DNA from: Pseudomonadota bacterium
Lineage (GTDB): Bacteria; Pseudomonadota; Gammaproteobacteria; Burkholderiales; Burkholderiaceae_C
Length of the DNA stretch: 64,000 bases
Direction of reading: 5' to 3'
Assembly: GCA_021848345.1 (NCBI GenBank)
Contig: JAJZUV010000015.1
Coordinates: 20,926 to 84,925, forward strand
This document shows, one piece after another, positions 51,657 through 60,630 of this stretch. A model generated the notes under the pieces. The model searched no databases and was not told the origin of the DNA. It saw only the letters and a list, made by a program, of their open reading frames with translations. The position numbers and the translations under genes were made by a program. Numbering within the stretch: position 1 is the stretch's first letter; each line of letters starts with the position of its first letter.

Positions 51657-54029
51657 ATGAGCGCAAACTTCACTTCCAGGATGACTCGTCCGGCGCTCCG
51701 ACGCGGCCGCGATGCCACGGCATGGCTGCTGTGCGCGGCCCTGGGCCTGGCCCCCCTCGCCCCGGCCTGGGCCGCGCCGAGCACCGGCGCGCGCCAGGAG
51801 CGCGACGCGGGCGCGCGTCCGCCGATGACCATCGATCTGGTCAACGCCGAGATCTCCAGCGCCGTGCAGGCGGTGGCCGCGGCCACCGGTCGCAACTTCA
51901 TCGTCGATCCCCGGGTGAAGGGCCGCATTTCGCTGCAGTTCAAGACCCCGGTGCCGCCGCAACAGGTCTACCTCGCGTTGCTCACCCAGCTTCGCCTGAC
52001 CGGCTACGCGGTGGTCGAGCATGACGGCGTGTTCAAGGTGGTGCCCGAGGCCGACGCGCGCCTGCAGACCACGCCGGTGGGAGTGGGCAACACTTCCGCG
52101 CGCATCCCCGGCCGCGGCGACCAGGTGGTCACCCAGGTGTTCGAACTGCGCAACCAGGCCGCCAGCAACCTGCTGCCGGTACTGCGCCCGCTGATCTCGC
52201 CGAACAACACCATCAACGTCGACCCCGGCAGCAATGCGCTGGTGATCACCGATTACGCCGACAACCTGCGACGCCTGGCGCGCATCATCGCCGGCCTGGA
52301 CATTCCCACGGGTAGCGAAGTCGACGTGGTGCCCCTGCACTACGCGGTGGCCTCCGATCTGGCCACGACCCTGGACAAGCTGATCTCGCTGCAGGGTTCC
52401 TCGGACAACTCGCGCGGCGTGCCCACGCGCGCGCAGGCGCCCAACACCGCCGGCGTCGCGACATCGTCGGGCATGCGCGCGGTGGTGGTGCCCGACACCA
52501 ACAGCAACTCGCTGATCGTGCGCGCCAGCAACGGCGTGCAACTCATGCAGATCGAGCAGATGATCCGCAAGCTCGACCGCCCCGCCGAGAATAACGGCGA
52601 CGACATCCACGTGGTCTACCTGCACAACGCCTCGGCCGCATCGCTGGCCAAGGTGCTGCAGGGCGCGCTGTCGAACTACAACACGGACAGCTCCGCGGGA
52701 GGCGGCTCCCTGCAGCAGGCGGCGAACCGCAGCCTGACGGGTGCGGCCTCGGGCGGGTCCTCCGGAACCGGCAGTTCCTCCTACGGCGGCTCCCTGTCGG
52801 GCGGCCTGGGCCAGGGCAGCGGCGGCGGCTCGGGGCTCGGCTCGGGCAACGAGCCGCAGTTCACGCCGACTCCCGAGGACCAGACCGTCGCGCTTCCCCA
52901 GGGCGGCGCGGTGTTCGCCGACGTCTCGATGAACGCGCTGATCATCAACGCGCCGCCACCGGTGTACCGCCAGCTCAAGGCGGTGATCGCCAAGCTCGAC
53001 GTGCCTCGCGCGGAGGTCTACGTGCAGGCGCTGATCGTCGAGGTCAGCGCCAACAAGCTGGCGCAGCTTGGCGTGCAGTGGCAAACCGCCGCCGGCAGCG
53101 CGGGTGGCAACAACGCGGTGTTCGGCGGCACCAACTACAGCACGGGTGCCAATACCGCGCAAAACAACATCATCGCGTTGCAGACGGCCATCTCCAGCGG
53201 CAACGCCGGAACCGCGCTGAGCTCGGGCGCGGTAGCCCCGGCGGAAGGTCTGAACATCGGCATCCTGCACTCCATCGCGGGGGTCACGACCCTGGGCCTG
53301 CTGGCCAATTTCCTGGAGTCCAACGCCGACGCCAACATCCTGTCCCAGCCCAACCTGATGACCCTGGACAACGAGACCGCGCGCATCGTGGTGGGCCAGA
53401 ACCTGCCCTTCGCCACCGGCTCGTACACCAACACCGGAAGCTCCAGCACGGTCAGCAACCCCTTCACGACCTACCAACGCCAGGACGTGGGCCTGATCCT
53501 GAAGATCCGGCCCCAGATCACCGCGGGCAACGTGCTCAAGCTCGACGTCTATACCGAGAACTCGACCGTGGTGCCCCCCACCGCGCAGCAGGCACAGTCG
53601 GGCACCTTCGTCACCAACACCCGCTCGCTGCAGACCTCGGTGCTGGTCAACAACGGCCAGACCATCGTGCTGGGCGGCCTGATGCAGAACTCGGTCACCG
53701 CCAACGACAACAAGATCCCGGGCCTGGGGGACATTCCGGTGCTGGGGCTGCTGTTCGGCGGGAAGTCGCACCAGGCCGTGAAAACCAACCTGATGGTGTT
53801 CCTGCGTCCCGTGATCGTGCGCAAGCCGACGGAGGCGGAGGATTTGTCCCGCAGCGACTATTCGAGCATGCAGTCCTTCGAACGCGGCGCGCAGCTGCCG
53901 CCGTCCTTCGGCCTGCCCGAGATGCCGGGCCCGATCCTGCCGGACCTCGGCCCGGCCGGACCGCTGCCGGGCAACCCCGAACCGGCGCCGTTGCCGCCCC
54001 CGGCGGCCGCGCCCGTGGTCAAGCCCTGA
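51657..54029 (+). CDS. gspD: Type II secretion outer-membrane secretin
   Basis: A 790-residue secretin. A signal peptide ends near residue 40 (AWAAP). N0 begins at about 57 (TIDLVNAEISSAVQAVAAATGRNFIV), N1 to N3 follow (NQAASNLLPVLRPLISPNNTIN; HNASAASLAKVLQGAL), and the beta-barrel domain has LLANFLESNADANILSQPNL and VPGLGDIPVLGLLF-type ending. A Gly/Ser-rich insertion (residues about 355-400) lies in N3. No lipoprotein pilotin (GspS) gene is adjacent. It forms the outer-membrane channel. Confidence 0.95.
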   Translation: MSANFTSRMTRPALRRGRDATAWLLCAALGLAPLAPAWAAPSTGARQERDAGARPPMTIDLVNAEISSAVQAVAAATGRNFIVDPRVKGRISLQFKTPVPPQQVYLALLTQLRLTGYAVVEHDGVFKVVPEADARLQTTPVGVGNTSARIPGRGDQVVTQVFELRNQAASNLLPVLRPLISPNNTINVDPGSNALVITDYADNLRRLARIIAGLDIPTGSEVDVVPLHYAVASDLATTLDKLISLQGSSDNSRGVPTRAQAPNTAGVATSSGMRAVVVPDTNSNSLIVRASNGVQLMQIEQMIRKLDRPAENNGDDIHVVYLHNASAASLAKVLQGALSNYNTDSSAGGGSLQQAANRSLTGAASGGSSGTGSSSYGGSLSGGLGQGSGGGSGLGSGNEPQFTPTPEDQTVALPQGGAVFADVSMNALIINAPPPVYRQLKAVIAKLDVPRAEVYVQALIVEVSANKLAQLGVQWQTAAGSAGGNNAVFGGTNYSTGANTAQNNIIALQTAISSGNAGTALSSGAVAPAEGLNIGILHSIAGVTTLGLLANFLESNADANILSQPNLMTLDNETARIVVGQNLPFATGSYTNTGSSSTVSNPFTTYQRQDVGLILKIRPQITAGNVLKLDVYTENSTVVPPTAQQAQSGTFVTNTRSLQTSVLVNNGQTIVLGGLMQNSVTANDNKIPGLGDIPVLGLLFGGKSHQAVKTNLMVFLRPVIVRKPTEAEDLSRSDYSSMQSFERGAQLPPSFGLPEMPGPILPDLGPAGPLPGNPEPAPLPPPAAAPVVKP

Positions 54030-54045
54030 ATCCGCGGAGCCTCCC

Positions 54046-55470
54046 ATGTCCGCACGCTATCCGCTGCCCTACGCCTTCTGCCGCGACCAGGCGCTGCTGG
54101 CCGAGCGCGAGGGCGACGAGCTGACGCTGTGGATCAGCGAGTCCACGCGCGCCGCCGGCATGGCCGAGGTGCAGCGCCAGCACCGCGTGCGCGAGGTGCA
54201 GCGCGTCGCCCAGGATGAACTGCTCGAGCGCATCGGCGCGGCCTACGCGCAGCGCGACGGCAGCGCCGCCGAAGTGGTCAGCGAGGTCGAGGGCGACGTC
54301 GACCTGTCGCGCCTGCTGCAGGACCTCCCGGCGGTGGAGGACCTGCTGGAGACGGCCGACGACGCGCCGATCATCCGCATGCTCAACGCGCTGTTCACCC
54401 AGGCCGCGCGCGACGGCGCCAGCGACATCCACGTCGAGCCCTTCGAGACCTTCTCGGTGGTGCGCTTCCGCGTCGACGGCACGCTGCACGACGTGGTGCG
54501 CCCGAACAAGGCGCTGCACGCGGCGATGATCTCCCGGGTGAAGATCCTCGCGCAACTCGATATCGCCGAGAAGCGCCTGCCGCAGGACGGGCGCATCTCC
54601 CTGCGCATCGGCGGACGGGCGCTGGACGTGCGCGTGTCCACGCTGCCCTGCGCGCACGGCGAGCGCGCGGTGCTTCGCCTGCTGGACAAGTCGGCCGCGC
54701 GCCTGGACCTGCGCGCGGTCGGCATGTCGGCGCCCATGCTGGAGCGATTCGACGCGCTGGTACGCCATCCGCACGGACTGTTGCTGGTCACCGGCCCGAC
54801 CGGCAGCGGCAAGACCACCACGCTGTATTCGACGCTGACGCGCCTGGACTCGGCCGAACTCAACATCATGACCGTGGAGGACCCGGTCGAGTACGACCTG
54901 CCGGGCATCGGGCAGACCCAGGTCAACCCGCGCATCGAGCTCAGCTTCGCGCGCGCGCTGCGCGCCATCCTGCGCCAGGACCCGGACATCGTGATGATCG
55001 GAGAGATCCGCGACTTCGAGACGGCGCAGATCGCCATCCAGGCCTCGCTGACCGGGCACCTGGTGCTGGCCACGCTGCACACCAACGATTCCCCGTCGGC
55101 CGTCACGCGCCTGATCGACATGGGGGTCGAGCCCTTCCTGCTCGCCTCCTCGCTGCTGGGCGTGCTGGCGCAACGCCTGGTGCGCATGCTGTGCGCGCAG
55201 TGCCGCAGGCCCTCGCCCGACGGCGAGGGCTTCGTGGCCGACGGCTGCCCGGCCTGCAACCAAACCGGCTACCGGGGTCGCACCGGCGTGTTCGAACTGC
55301 TGGAGGCCGACGACGCGCTGCGCGCCGCCGTGCACTCCGGCGCGGCCGAGGCCGAACTGCGCCGTCTCGCCACGGTCGCCGGCATGCGCAACATGCGCGA
55401 GGACGGCATGCGCTGGGTGCACTCGGGCCAGACCTCGCTGGCCGAACTGATGCGCGTCACGCGCGAGTAG
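54046..55470 (+). CDS. gspE: Type II secretion ATPase
   Basis: A 474-residue cytoplasmic hexameric ATPase. It lacks the extended N1 domain of larger GspE proteins and starts in N2E. Walker A is VTGPTGSGKTTTLYSTL (about residue 248), the Asp box and Walker B VMIGEIRDFET follow, and HTNDSPSAVTRLIDMG is the His box. Two CxxC motifs (CAQC and CPAC, residues about 382-404) bind zinc, as in GspE and PilB. It is immediately followed by gspF. Confidence 0.96.
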   Translation: MSARYPLPYAFCRDQALLAEREGDELTLWISESTRAAGMAEVQRQHRVREVQRVAQDELLERIGAAYAQRDGSAAEVVSEVEGDVDLSRLLQDLPAVEDLLETADDAPIIRMLNALFTQAARDGASDIHVEPFETFSVVRFRVDGTLHDVVRPNKALHAAMISRVKILAQLDIAEKRLPQDGRISLRIGGRALDVRVSTLPCAHGERAVLRLLDKSAARLDLRAVGMSAPMLERFDALVRHPHGLLLVTGPTGSGKTTTLYSTLTRLDSAELNIMTVEDPVEYDLPGIGQTQVNPRIELSFARALRAILRQDPDIVMIGEIRDFETAQIAIQASLTGHLVLATLHTNDSPSAVTRLIDMGVEPFLLASSLLGVLAQRLVRMLCAQCRRPSPDGEGFVADGCPACNQTGYRGRTGVFELLEADDALRAAVHSGAAEAELRRLATVAGMRNMREDGMRWVHSGQTSLAELMRVTRE

Positions 55471-55486
55471 TCCGGAGCCCTCCGCC

Positions 55487-56701
55487 ATGCCCGCCTACCG
55501 TTTCGTCGCGCTGGACGCGGCCGCCGCCGAGCAGCGCGGCGTGCTGGAGGCCGACAGCGCGCGCGGCGCCCGCTCCCTGCTGCGCTCGCGCGGATTGATC
55601 CCGCTGCAGGTCGACGCCATCGCGGCCGAGAGCGCGACCGCGGGCACTCGACGCTTCGCGCGCCGACGCATGAACTCCCAGGAACTGGCGCTGCTGACCC
55701 GCCAGCTCTCGGGCCTGCTGGTGTCGGGCCTGCCGCTGGAGCGAGCGCTCGGCGCGCTGGCCGAGGACGCGGATCGGGCCGAGGTGGCCGACCTGCTGCA
55801 GGCGGTGAAAAGCGAGGTCGGCGGCGGGCACAGCCTCAGCGCGGCGCTGTCGCGCCACCCGCGCGAGTTCTCCGATGTGTATCGCGCGCTGGTGTCGGCC
55901 GGCGAGGACAGCGGCGACCTCGGCGCCGTGCTGGGCAGTCTGGCCGATTACCTGGAGAGCAGCCAGCAGCTGCGCTCCAAGCTGCTGCAGGCGGTGGCCT
56001 ATCCGGTGATCGTGGTGCTGGTGGCCATCGCCGTGGTCACGCTGCTGCTGACCTACGTGGTGCCGCAGGTGGTCGGGGTGTTCCAGGGCGCGCACCAGAA
56101 ACTGCCGCTGCTGACCGTGATGCTCATCGCGGTCAGCGGTTTCCTGCGCCATTGGGGCTGGCTGCTCGCGCTCGGGCTGGCCGGCACCGCCGTCGTGCTG
56201 CGCCAGGCGCTGCGCGTGCCCGGCCCGCGCGCCGCGGTACACGCGGCCGTGCTGCGGGTTCCGCAACTCGGGCGCCTGGTGCGCGGGCTCAACACGGCAC
56301 GCTTCGCGTCCACGCTGGCCATTCTCAGCGGCGCCGGGGTGCCCATCCTGCGCGCGCTGCAGGCGGCCATCGACACCGTGTCCAACAGCGTGCTCAAGGC
56401 CGATGCGCAAGAGGCGCTGGCCCTGGTGCGCGAGGGCTCCTCGCTGGCCTCGGCGCTGGGCCTGCATCGGCGCTACCCGCCGGTGCTGATCACCTTCATC
56501 CGCCTGGGCGAGCAGACGGGCACGCTGCCCGAGATGCTGCAGCGCGCCGCCGCGCAGCACGCGCAGGAGGTGCAGCGCCGCGCCTTCACGCTGGTCACCA
56601 TCCTGGAGCCGCTGCTGATCCTGGGCATGGGCCTGATGGTCATGACCATCGTGCTGGCGGTGATGCTGCCCATCATCCAGATGAACAACCTGGTGAAATG
56701 A
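55487..56701 (+). CDS. gspF: Type II secretion inner-membrane platform protein GspF
   Basis: A 404-residue polytopic protein with two repeated cytoplasmic domains (LTRQLSGLLVSGLPLERALGAL; FASTLAILSGAGVPILRAL) and three membrane helices (near 170-190, 220-240, 375-395; last LLILGMGLMVMTIVLAVMLPII). It anchors the pseudopilus motor. The TGA overlaps the start of the next gene. Confidence 0.95.
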   Translation: MPAYRFVALDAAAAEQRGVLEADSARGARSLLRSRGLIPLQVDAIAAESATAGTRRFARRRMNSQELALLTRQLSGLLVSGLPLERALGALAEDADRAEVADLLQAVKSEVGGGHSLSAALSRHPREFSDVYRALVSAGEDSGDLGAVLGSLADYLESSQQLRSKLLQAVAYPVIVVLVAIAVVTLLLTYVVPQVVGVFQGAHQKLPLLTVMLIAVSGFLRHWGWLLALGLAGTAVVLRQALRVPGPRAAVHAAVLRVPQLGRLVRGLNTARFASTLAILSGAGVPILRALQAAIDTVSNSVLKADAQEALALVREGSSLASALGLHRRYPPVLITFIRLGEQTGTLPEMLQRAAAQHAQEVQRRAFTLVTILEPLLILGMGLMVMTIVLAVMLPIIQMNNLVK

Positions 56702-57288
56702 CCGCCATGGCCGACAGCCCCTTGCCCCTGCGCCCTCGCGTGGACCGTGCCCGCCTGGTCGCCGGCCTGAGCGCGCTCGTGCTGAGCGCGGCCTGCGCGG
56801 CCGTAGCCGTGCACTGGGGCCTGCGCATCTGGCGCGCGGCCCATGACCAGGCGCTGGCGCCCAGCGCGCCGCCCGACTGGAGCGCCGAAGCCGCGAGCGC
56901 CGTGCGCCTGTACCCGGCCCCGCGCGCCGTGGTGGCGTCGACGCGCTTTCGCCTGTGGGGGGTGATCGGCGGCGGGGCCCATGCCGGCGCCGCCCTCATC
57001 GGCATCGACGGCAAGGCGCCGCAGGCCTATCCCGCAGGCGCCCTGGTGTTGGACGGCGTGCGCCTGGTGGACACCGGCTTCGGCGAGGCCGTGCTGTCGC
57101 GCAACGGCGTGCGCGAGGTCCTGCAGACCCGTTCCGACGACGCGACGCCGACGGCACCGCAACCCGTGCCTGCGGGCGCGGCAGTGAACAACTCCTGGCC
57201 CGCCGAGGGCCGCTCGGTGCAGTCCGGCGCAGAGTCGGCCGCCGCCGAGGCCGCCGCGCTGCGCGGCGCGGCACAGCGCCCCGACTGA
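56698..57288 (+). CDS. Type II secretion GspC-like inner-membrane protein, copy 2
   Basis: A 196-residue protein: one N-terminal membrane helix (VAGLSALVLSAACAAVAVHWGLR) and a GspC-type HR domain (TRFRLWGVIGGGAHAGAALIGIDGK ... VRLVDTGFGEAVLSRNGVREVLQT), then a disordered tail. It is clearly related to the divergent copy at 45043. The ATG at 56698 overlaps the gspF stop (ATGA); an ATG at 56707 is in frame too. As the last operon gene, it is probably the main GspC of the system, linking GspD and the platform. Confidence 0.82.
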   Translation: MTAMADSPLPLRPRVDRARLVAGLSALVLSAACAAVAVHWGLRIWRAAHDQALAPSAPPDWSAEAASAVRLYPAPRAVVASTRFRLWGVIGGGAHAGAALIGIDGKAPQAYPAGALVLDGVRLVDTGFGEAVLSRNGVREVLQTRSDDATPTAPQPVPAGAAVNNSWPAEGRSVQSGAESAAAEAAALRGAAQRPD

Positions 57289-57466
57289 CGCCCGCCCGCG
57301 GCGGGCACGACAATCGCAAGACCCGCCCCCCCCCGCGAGCGTGGGGGGAGGAGGCAACACCCCAGGCAGTGTCATCAAACCGTCTCGTGCAAAGCCTACA
57401 AATCGTGTCCGGCGCAACGCAATGCAACTTCGCGCCGCCGCTTGGCCACTTTCCACGAGGACAACC

Positions 57467-58738
57467 ATGAAACGCAAAACCCTTGCCGCGCTTGTCGGCG
57501 CCAGCTTCCTGGCCTGCGCCGCCGCGCAGGCCGACCAGGGCCCCGTGCCCACCGGCGTTCCCCATCTGGACCATGTCTGGGTGATCATGATGGAAAACCA
57601 GCCCATGAGCGCCGAAGTGGGCAACCCCGACGTCCCCTACATCAACCAGCTCTACCGCAGCGCCAACGTCGCCACCAACTACTACGGCGTGGGCCACCCC
57701 AGCCTGACCAACTATCTGGAAGTGGTCGGCGGCTCCAACTTCGGCGTGCGCAGCGACAACATGCCCGACTGGCACGACGCCGCGTGCGCGCCCAACATCG
57801 CGACAGGCGTGCCCAACCTCGACGCCGCGGCGCCGCAGGGCCAGCCCACGGTGATCTGCCCCATCCACGGCTCGGGCGTCGACGCCGAGACCCCGGCCAT
57901 CGACTACGTCAACGAGGTCTACCCGGTGGGCTCGGGCGTGCCCGGCAATCCCGCCACCGGTTCGTGGGACCTGGACGGCAAGGTGGGCTTCGCCGCCGCG
58001 CCGACGGTGGGCAAGACCATCGCCGAGCAGCTGATGCAGGCCGGCAAGTCCTGGAAGAGCTACCAGGAAGACCTGCCGCTGGCCGGTGCCGACAACGTGA
58101 ACTACAGCGACGGCGTGTTCGTCAACGGCAACGACAGCGGCTCGCTGCTGAGCCAGCCGACGCCCGCGGGCACGATGGTCCAGCTGTACGCGGCCAAGCA
58201 CAACCCCTTCGTCTATTTCCGCGACATCCAGGAAAGCTCGGCCCTGCGCGACAACATCGTCGGTTTCGACGGGTCCCGCGGTCTGTACGCCGACCTGCGC
58301 ACCGGGCACGTGCCGAACTTCTCGTTCATCGCCCCCAACCAGTGCAATGACCAGCACGGCCGCGGCAACGCCGGCGCCGACTGCTCGGGCGCCGCGCTGA
58401 TGTACCGCGGCGACGCGATGCTCAAGAAGCTCGTGCAGTCCATCCAGGCCTCGCCGGCCTGGGAGCACGGCCACAATGCCATCGTCGTCACCTGGGACGA
58501 GAACGACTACGGCGTCAACGAGCCCAACAAGGTGCTGACCCTGGTGATCAACAACCACCGTGCCCCGCGCGTGGTCGACAACACCTTCTACAGCCACTTC
58601 TCGCTGCTGCGCACCCTCGAAGGCGGCATGGGCCTGCCCTGCCTGAACCATGCCTGCGATGCCGGCACCGCCGTCATGACCCCGCTGTTCGCGGCCGGCG
58701 GCGCGCGCGATCACGACCGCGACCACGATCGCCGCTGA
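57467..58738 (+). CDS. Secreted phosphoesterase family protein (acid phosphatase/phospholipase C-like)
   Basis: A 423-residue protein with signal peptide KRKTLAALVGASFLACAAAQ and a phosphoesterase (alkaline-phosphatase-superfamily, AcpA/PLC-type) domain: HLDHVWVIMMENQPMS, the nucleophile region GVGHPSLTNYLEVVGG, and metal ligands late in NAIVVTWDENDYG and FYSHFSLLRTLEG. It probably hydrolyses phosphate monoesters or phospholipids outside the cytoplasm. Placed directly behind the gsp operon, it is a plausible type II secretion substrate. The tail is a His/Asp/Arg-rich repeat (HDRDHDRR). CGAGG precedes the ATG; 57289-57466 hold no gene. Confidence 0.85.
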   Translation: MKRKTLAALVGASFLACAAAQADQGPVPTGVPHLDHVWVIMMENQPMSAEVGNPDVPYINQLYRSANVATNYYGVGHPSLTNYLEVVGGSNFGVRSDNMPDWHDAACAPNIATGVPNLDAAAPQGQPTVICPIHGSGVDAETPAIDYVNEVYPVGSGVPGNPATGSWDLDGKVGFAAAPTVGKTIAEQLMQAGKSWKSYQEDLPLAGADNVNYSDGVFVNGNDSGSLLSQPTPAGTMVQLYAAKHNPFVYFRDIQESSALRDNIVGFDGSRGLYADLRTGHVPNFSFIAPNQCNDQHGRGNAGADCSGAALMYRGDAMLKKLVQSIQASPAWEHGHNAIVVTWDENDYGVNEPNKVLTLVINNHRAPRVVDNTFYSHFSLLRTLEGGMGLPCLNHACDAGTAVMTPLFAAGGARDHDRDHDRR

Positions 58739-58870
58739 GCCCGGTGCGACGTCGGCGCGGTCGCGCCGGCGTCGTCCCCCGCATGCCCGTCCGGGCCTCC
58801 CCGATCGCGGGATCGAGGCGGCCCGCCTCTCAGGTAAGCTCGGCGCACTGTCAGAACCAGGTGCGCCAGC

Positions 58871-59830
58871 ATGAGCCAGCCCGACCCTCCCGCCGCCGAA
58901 GCCGCCGTGCCGCCGGAAAAGCTGGTGGTGGCCATCTCCTCGCGCGCGCTGTTCGACTTCGAGGAAGAGAACCGGGTGTTCGAGACGGCCGACGACACCG
59001 CGTACATGCAGCTTCAGCTCGATCGCCTGGACGTGCCCGCATCCCCGGGCGTGGCCCTGCAGCTGGTGCGCAAGCTGCTCGCCTTCAACACCAGCGACAC
59101 CGAGCGCGACCGCGTCGAGGTGGTCCTGCTTTCGCGCAACGATCCCGTGTCGGGCTTGCGAGTGTTCCGCTCGGCCCGGCACCACGCGACAGCCATCGAG
59201 CGCGGCGTGTTCACGCGCGGACGCCCGGCCTACCACTACCTGCACGCCCTCGGCGCGAAACTGTTCCTGTCGGCCAATACCGAGGACGTGCGTGCCGCGC
59301 TCGCGGCGGGCTTCCCGGCCGCGCAGGTGTATCCGCAGTCGGTGCGCGCCGGCGAGGCCCATCCGCATGAAGTGCGCATCGCCTTCGACGGCGACGCCGT
59401 GCTGTTCTCCGACGAGGCCGAGCGCGTGTACCAGCGCGAGGGCCTGCCCGGGTTCACGCGCCACGAGACCCGCAAGGCCGCGCTGCCTCTCCCCCCCGGG
59501 CCCTTCAAGCCCCTGCTGGAGGCCCTGCATCGACTGCAGCATGCGGCCAGCAGCGGCGCCACCGCCATGCGGTTGCGCACCGCGCTGGTCACCGCGCGCA
59601 GCTCGCCCGCGCACGAACGCGCGGTGCGCACCCTGATGGCCTGGAACATCGCCATCGACGAGGCCATGTTCCTCGGCGGCCTGGACAAGGGCCCGTTCCT
59701 GCGCGAATTCCAGCCCGACTTCTTCTTCGACGACCAGACCGGGCACGTCGAGTCCGCGGCGCGCCACGTGCCCGCCGGCCGGGTGCACTCGGGAGTGCAC
59801 GACCAGGGGCCGGGCGGGAAACAGCGATAA
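58871..59830 (+). CDS. Cytosolic 5'-nucleotidase (cN-I type)
   Basis: A 319-residue protein of the cytosolic 5'-nucleotidase I family, found in animals and some bacteria. Recognisable are VVAISSRALFDFEEENRVFE, VEVVLLSRNDPVSGLRVF, AKLFLSANTEDVRAAL, RIAFDGDAVLFSDEAERVY and the C-terminal DFFFDDQTGHVESAARHVPAG, matching the HAD-like catalytic core. It would dephosphorylate AMP or other nucleoside monophosphates. The last 40 bp before its stop hold a GTGCACTC/GAGTGCAC inverted repeat. It is followed 8 bp later by the Trp-rich leader ORF of trpGDC. Confidence 0.83.
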   Translation: MSQPDPPAAEAAVPPEKLVVAISSRALFDFEEENRVFETADDTAYMQLQLDRLDVPASPGVALQLVRKLLAFNTSDTERDRVEVVLLSRNDPVSGLRVFRSARHHATAIERGVFTRGRPAYHYLHALGAKLFLSANTEDVRAALAAGFPAAQVYPQSVRAGEAHPHEVRIAFDGDAVLFSDEAERVYQREGLPGFTRHETRKAALPLPPGPFKPLLEALHRLQHAASSGATAMRLRTALVTARSSPAHERAVRTLMAWNIAIDEAMFLGGLDKGPFLREFQPDFFFDDQTGHVESAARHVPAGRVHSGVHDQGPGGKQR

Positions 59831-59838
59831 TCCGATCC

Positions 59839-59934
59839 ATGCAAGCTTGGCACCCGCTCCCGCACGCTCCCGCGCAACCCGCGTGGCGCAGCGCCGTGGG
59901 GGAGGCCTGGCCCTGGCGCAAGCCAGCCGCCTGA
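59839..59934 (+). CDS. trpL: Trp-rich short ORF, candidate trp leader peptide
   Basis: A 31-codon ORF (MQAWHPLPHAPAQPAW ... EAWPWRKPAA) with Trp at positions 4, 16, 24 and 26, two of them in a WPW run, 108 bp upstream of trpG. Codons for Trp so close together before trp genes are the hallmark of transcription attenuation. The last Trp codon lies in a potential CTGGC-GCAA-GCCAG hairpin. Weak points: no good Shine-Dalgarno sequence, and TGG is not rare in GC-rich random frames. Confidence 0.48.
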   Translation: MQAWHPLPHAPAQPAWRSAVGEAWPWRKPAA

Positions 59935-59955
59935 ACCAACCCCTCCCCCGCCTTG

Positions 59956-59972
59956 CCGCCCGCAACGGGCGG
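59956..59972 (+). other. Hairpin between the Trp-rich ORF and trpG
   Basis: CCGCCCG (59956-59962), loop CAA, CGGGCGG (59966-59972), a perfect 7-bp stem. GCCGCC at the end of the Trp-rich ORF (59926-59931) could pair instead with GGGCGG, giving an antiterminator-like alternative. Only TT follows, so it is not a classical intrinsic terminator. Confidence 0.45.
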
Positions 59973-60042
59973 TTCCCCGGCGTGTCGCCCGGCGCGAATC
60001 CGCGGCCGGCCACACGCGGCGCAGACCACGGAGTGTCCCGCC

Positions 60043-60615
60043 ATGCTGCTGATGATCGACAACTACGACAGTTTCACCTTCAACCTGGTGCAGTACCTGG
60101 GCGAACTCGACCAGGACGTGCGCACCGTGCGCAACGACGAGCTCACGACCGCCGACATCGAGCGTCTGGCTCCCGAGCGCATCGTCATCTCCCCCGGGCC
60201 CTGCTCGCCGGCCGAGGCCGGCATCAGCGTGGAGGTACTGCGTCATTTCGCCGGGCGCCTGCCCATCCTGGGCGTGTGCCTGGGTCACCAGGCGATCGCC
60301 GCCGCCTTCGGCGGGCGCGTGGTGCGCGCGCGCACCATCATGCACGGCAAGACCAGCCCCATCGAGCACGACGGGCGCGGCGTGTTCGCCGGCCTGCCCA
60401 GCCCCTACACGGTGGTGCGCTACCACTCGCTGGCCATCGAGGACGCGAGCCTGCCCGACTGCCTCGAGGTGTCGGCGCGCACGGCCGACGGCGAGATCAT
60501 GGGCGTGCGCCACCGCGAGCACGCGATCGAGGGGGTGCAGTTCCACCCCGAGTCCATCGAGAGCGAGCACGGCCACCGCCTGCTGCGCAATTTTCTCGAC
60601 ATGCCGAATCGCTGA
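60043..60615 (+). CDS. trpG: Anthranilate synthase component II (glutamine amidotransferase)
   Basis: A 190-residue class I glutamine amidotransferase. It opens [21 protein letters not shown]; the nucleophile Cys79 is in [15 protein letters not shown] and the His/Glu pair in [10 protein letters not shown]. It supplies ammonia to TrpE for anthranilate. It may also serve p-aminobenzoate synthesis (PabA). trpE is not adjacent, which is unusual for betaproteobacteria. GGAG is at 60030-60033, about 10 nt before the ATG. Confidence 0.95.
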   Translation: MLLMIDNYDSFTFNLVQYLGELDQDVRTVRNDELTTADIERLAPERIVISPGPCSPAEAGISVEVLRHFAGRLPILGVCLGHQAIAAAFGGRVVRARTIMHGKTSPIEHDGRGVFAGLPSPYTVVRYHSLAIEDASLPDCLEVSARTADGEIMGVRHREHAIEGVQFHPESIESEHGHRLLRNFLDMPNR

Positions 60616-60630
60616 ACGGGGGCCCGGACC

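Noticed and set aside
59783..59800. Perfect GTGCACTC/GAGTGCAC inverted repeat as a trp operator
   Set aside because: It lies within the coding end of the 5'-nucleotidase (codons for VHSGVH) and there is no other sign of a promoter around it; kept only as a remark.
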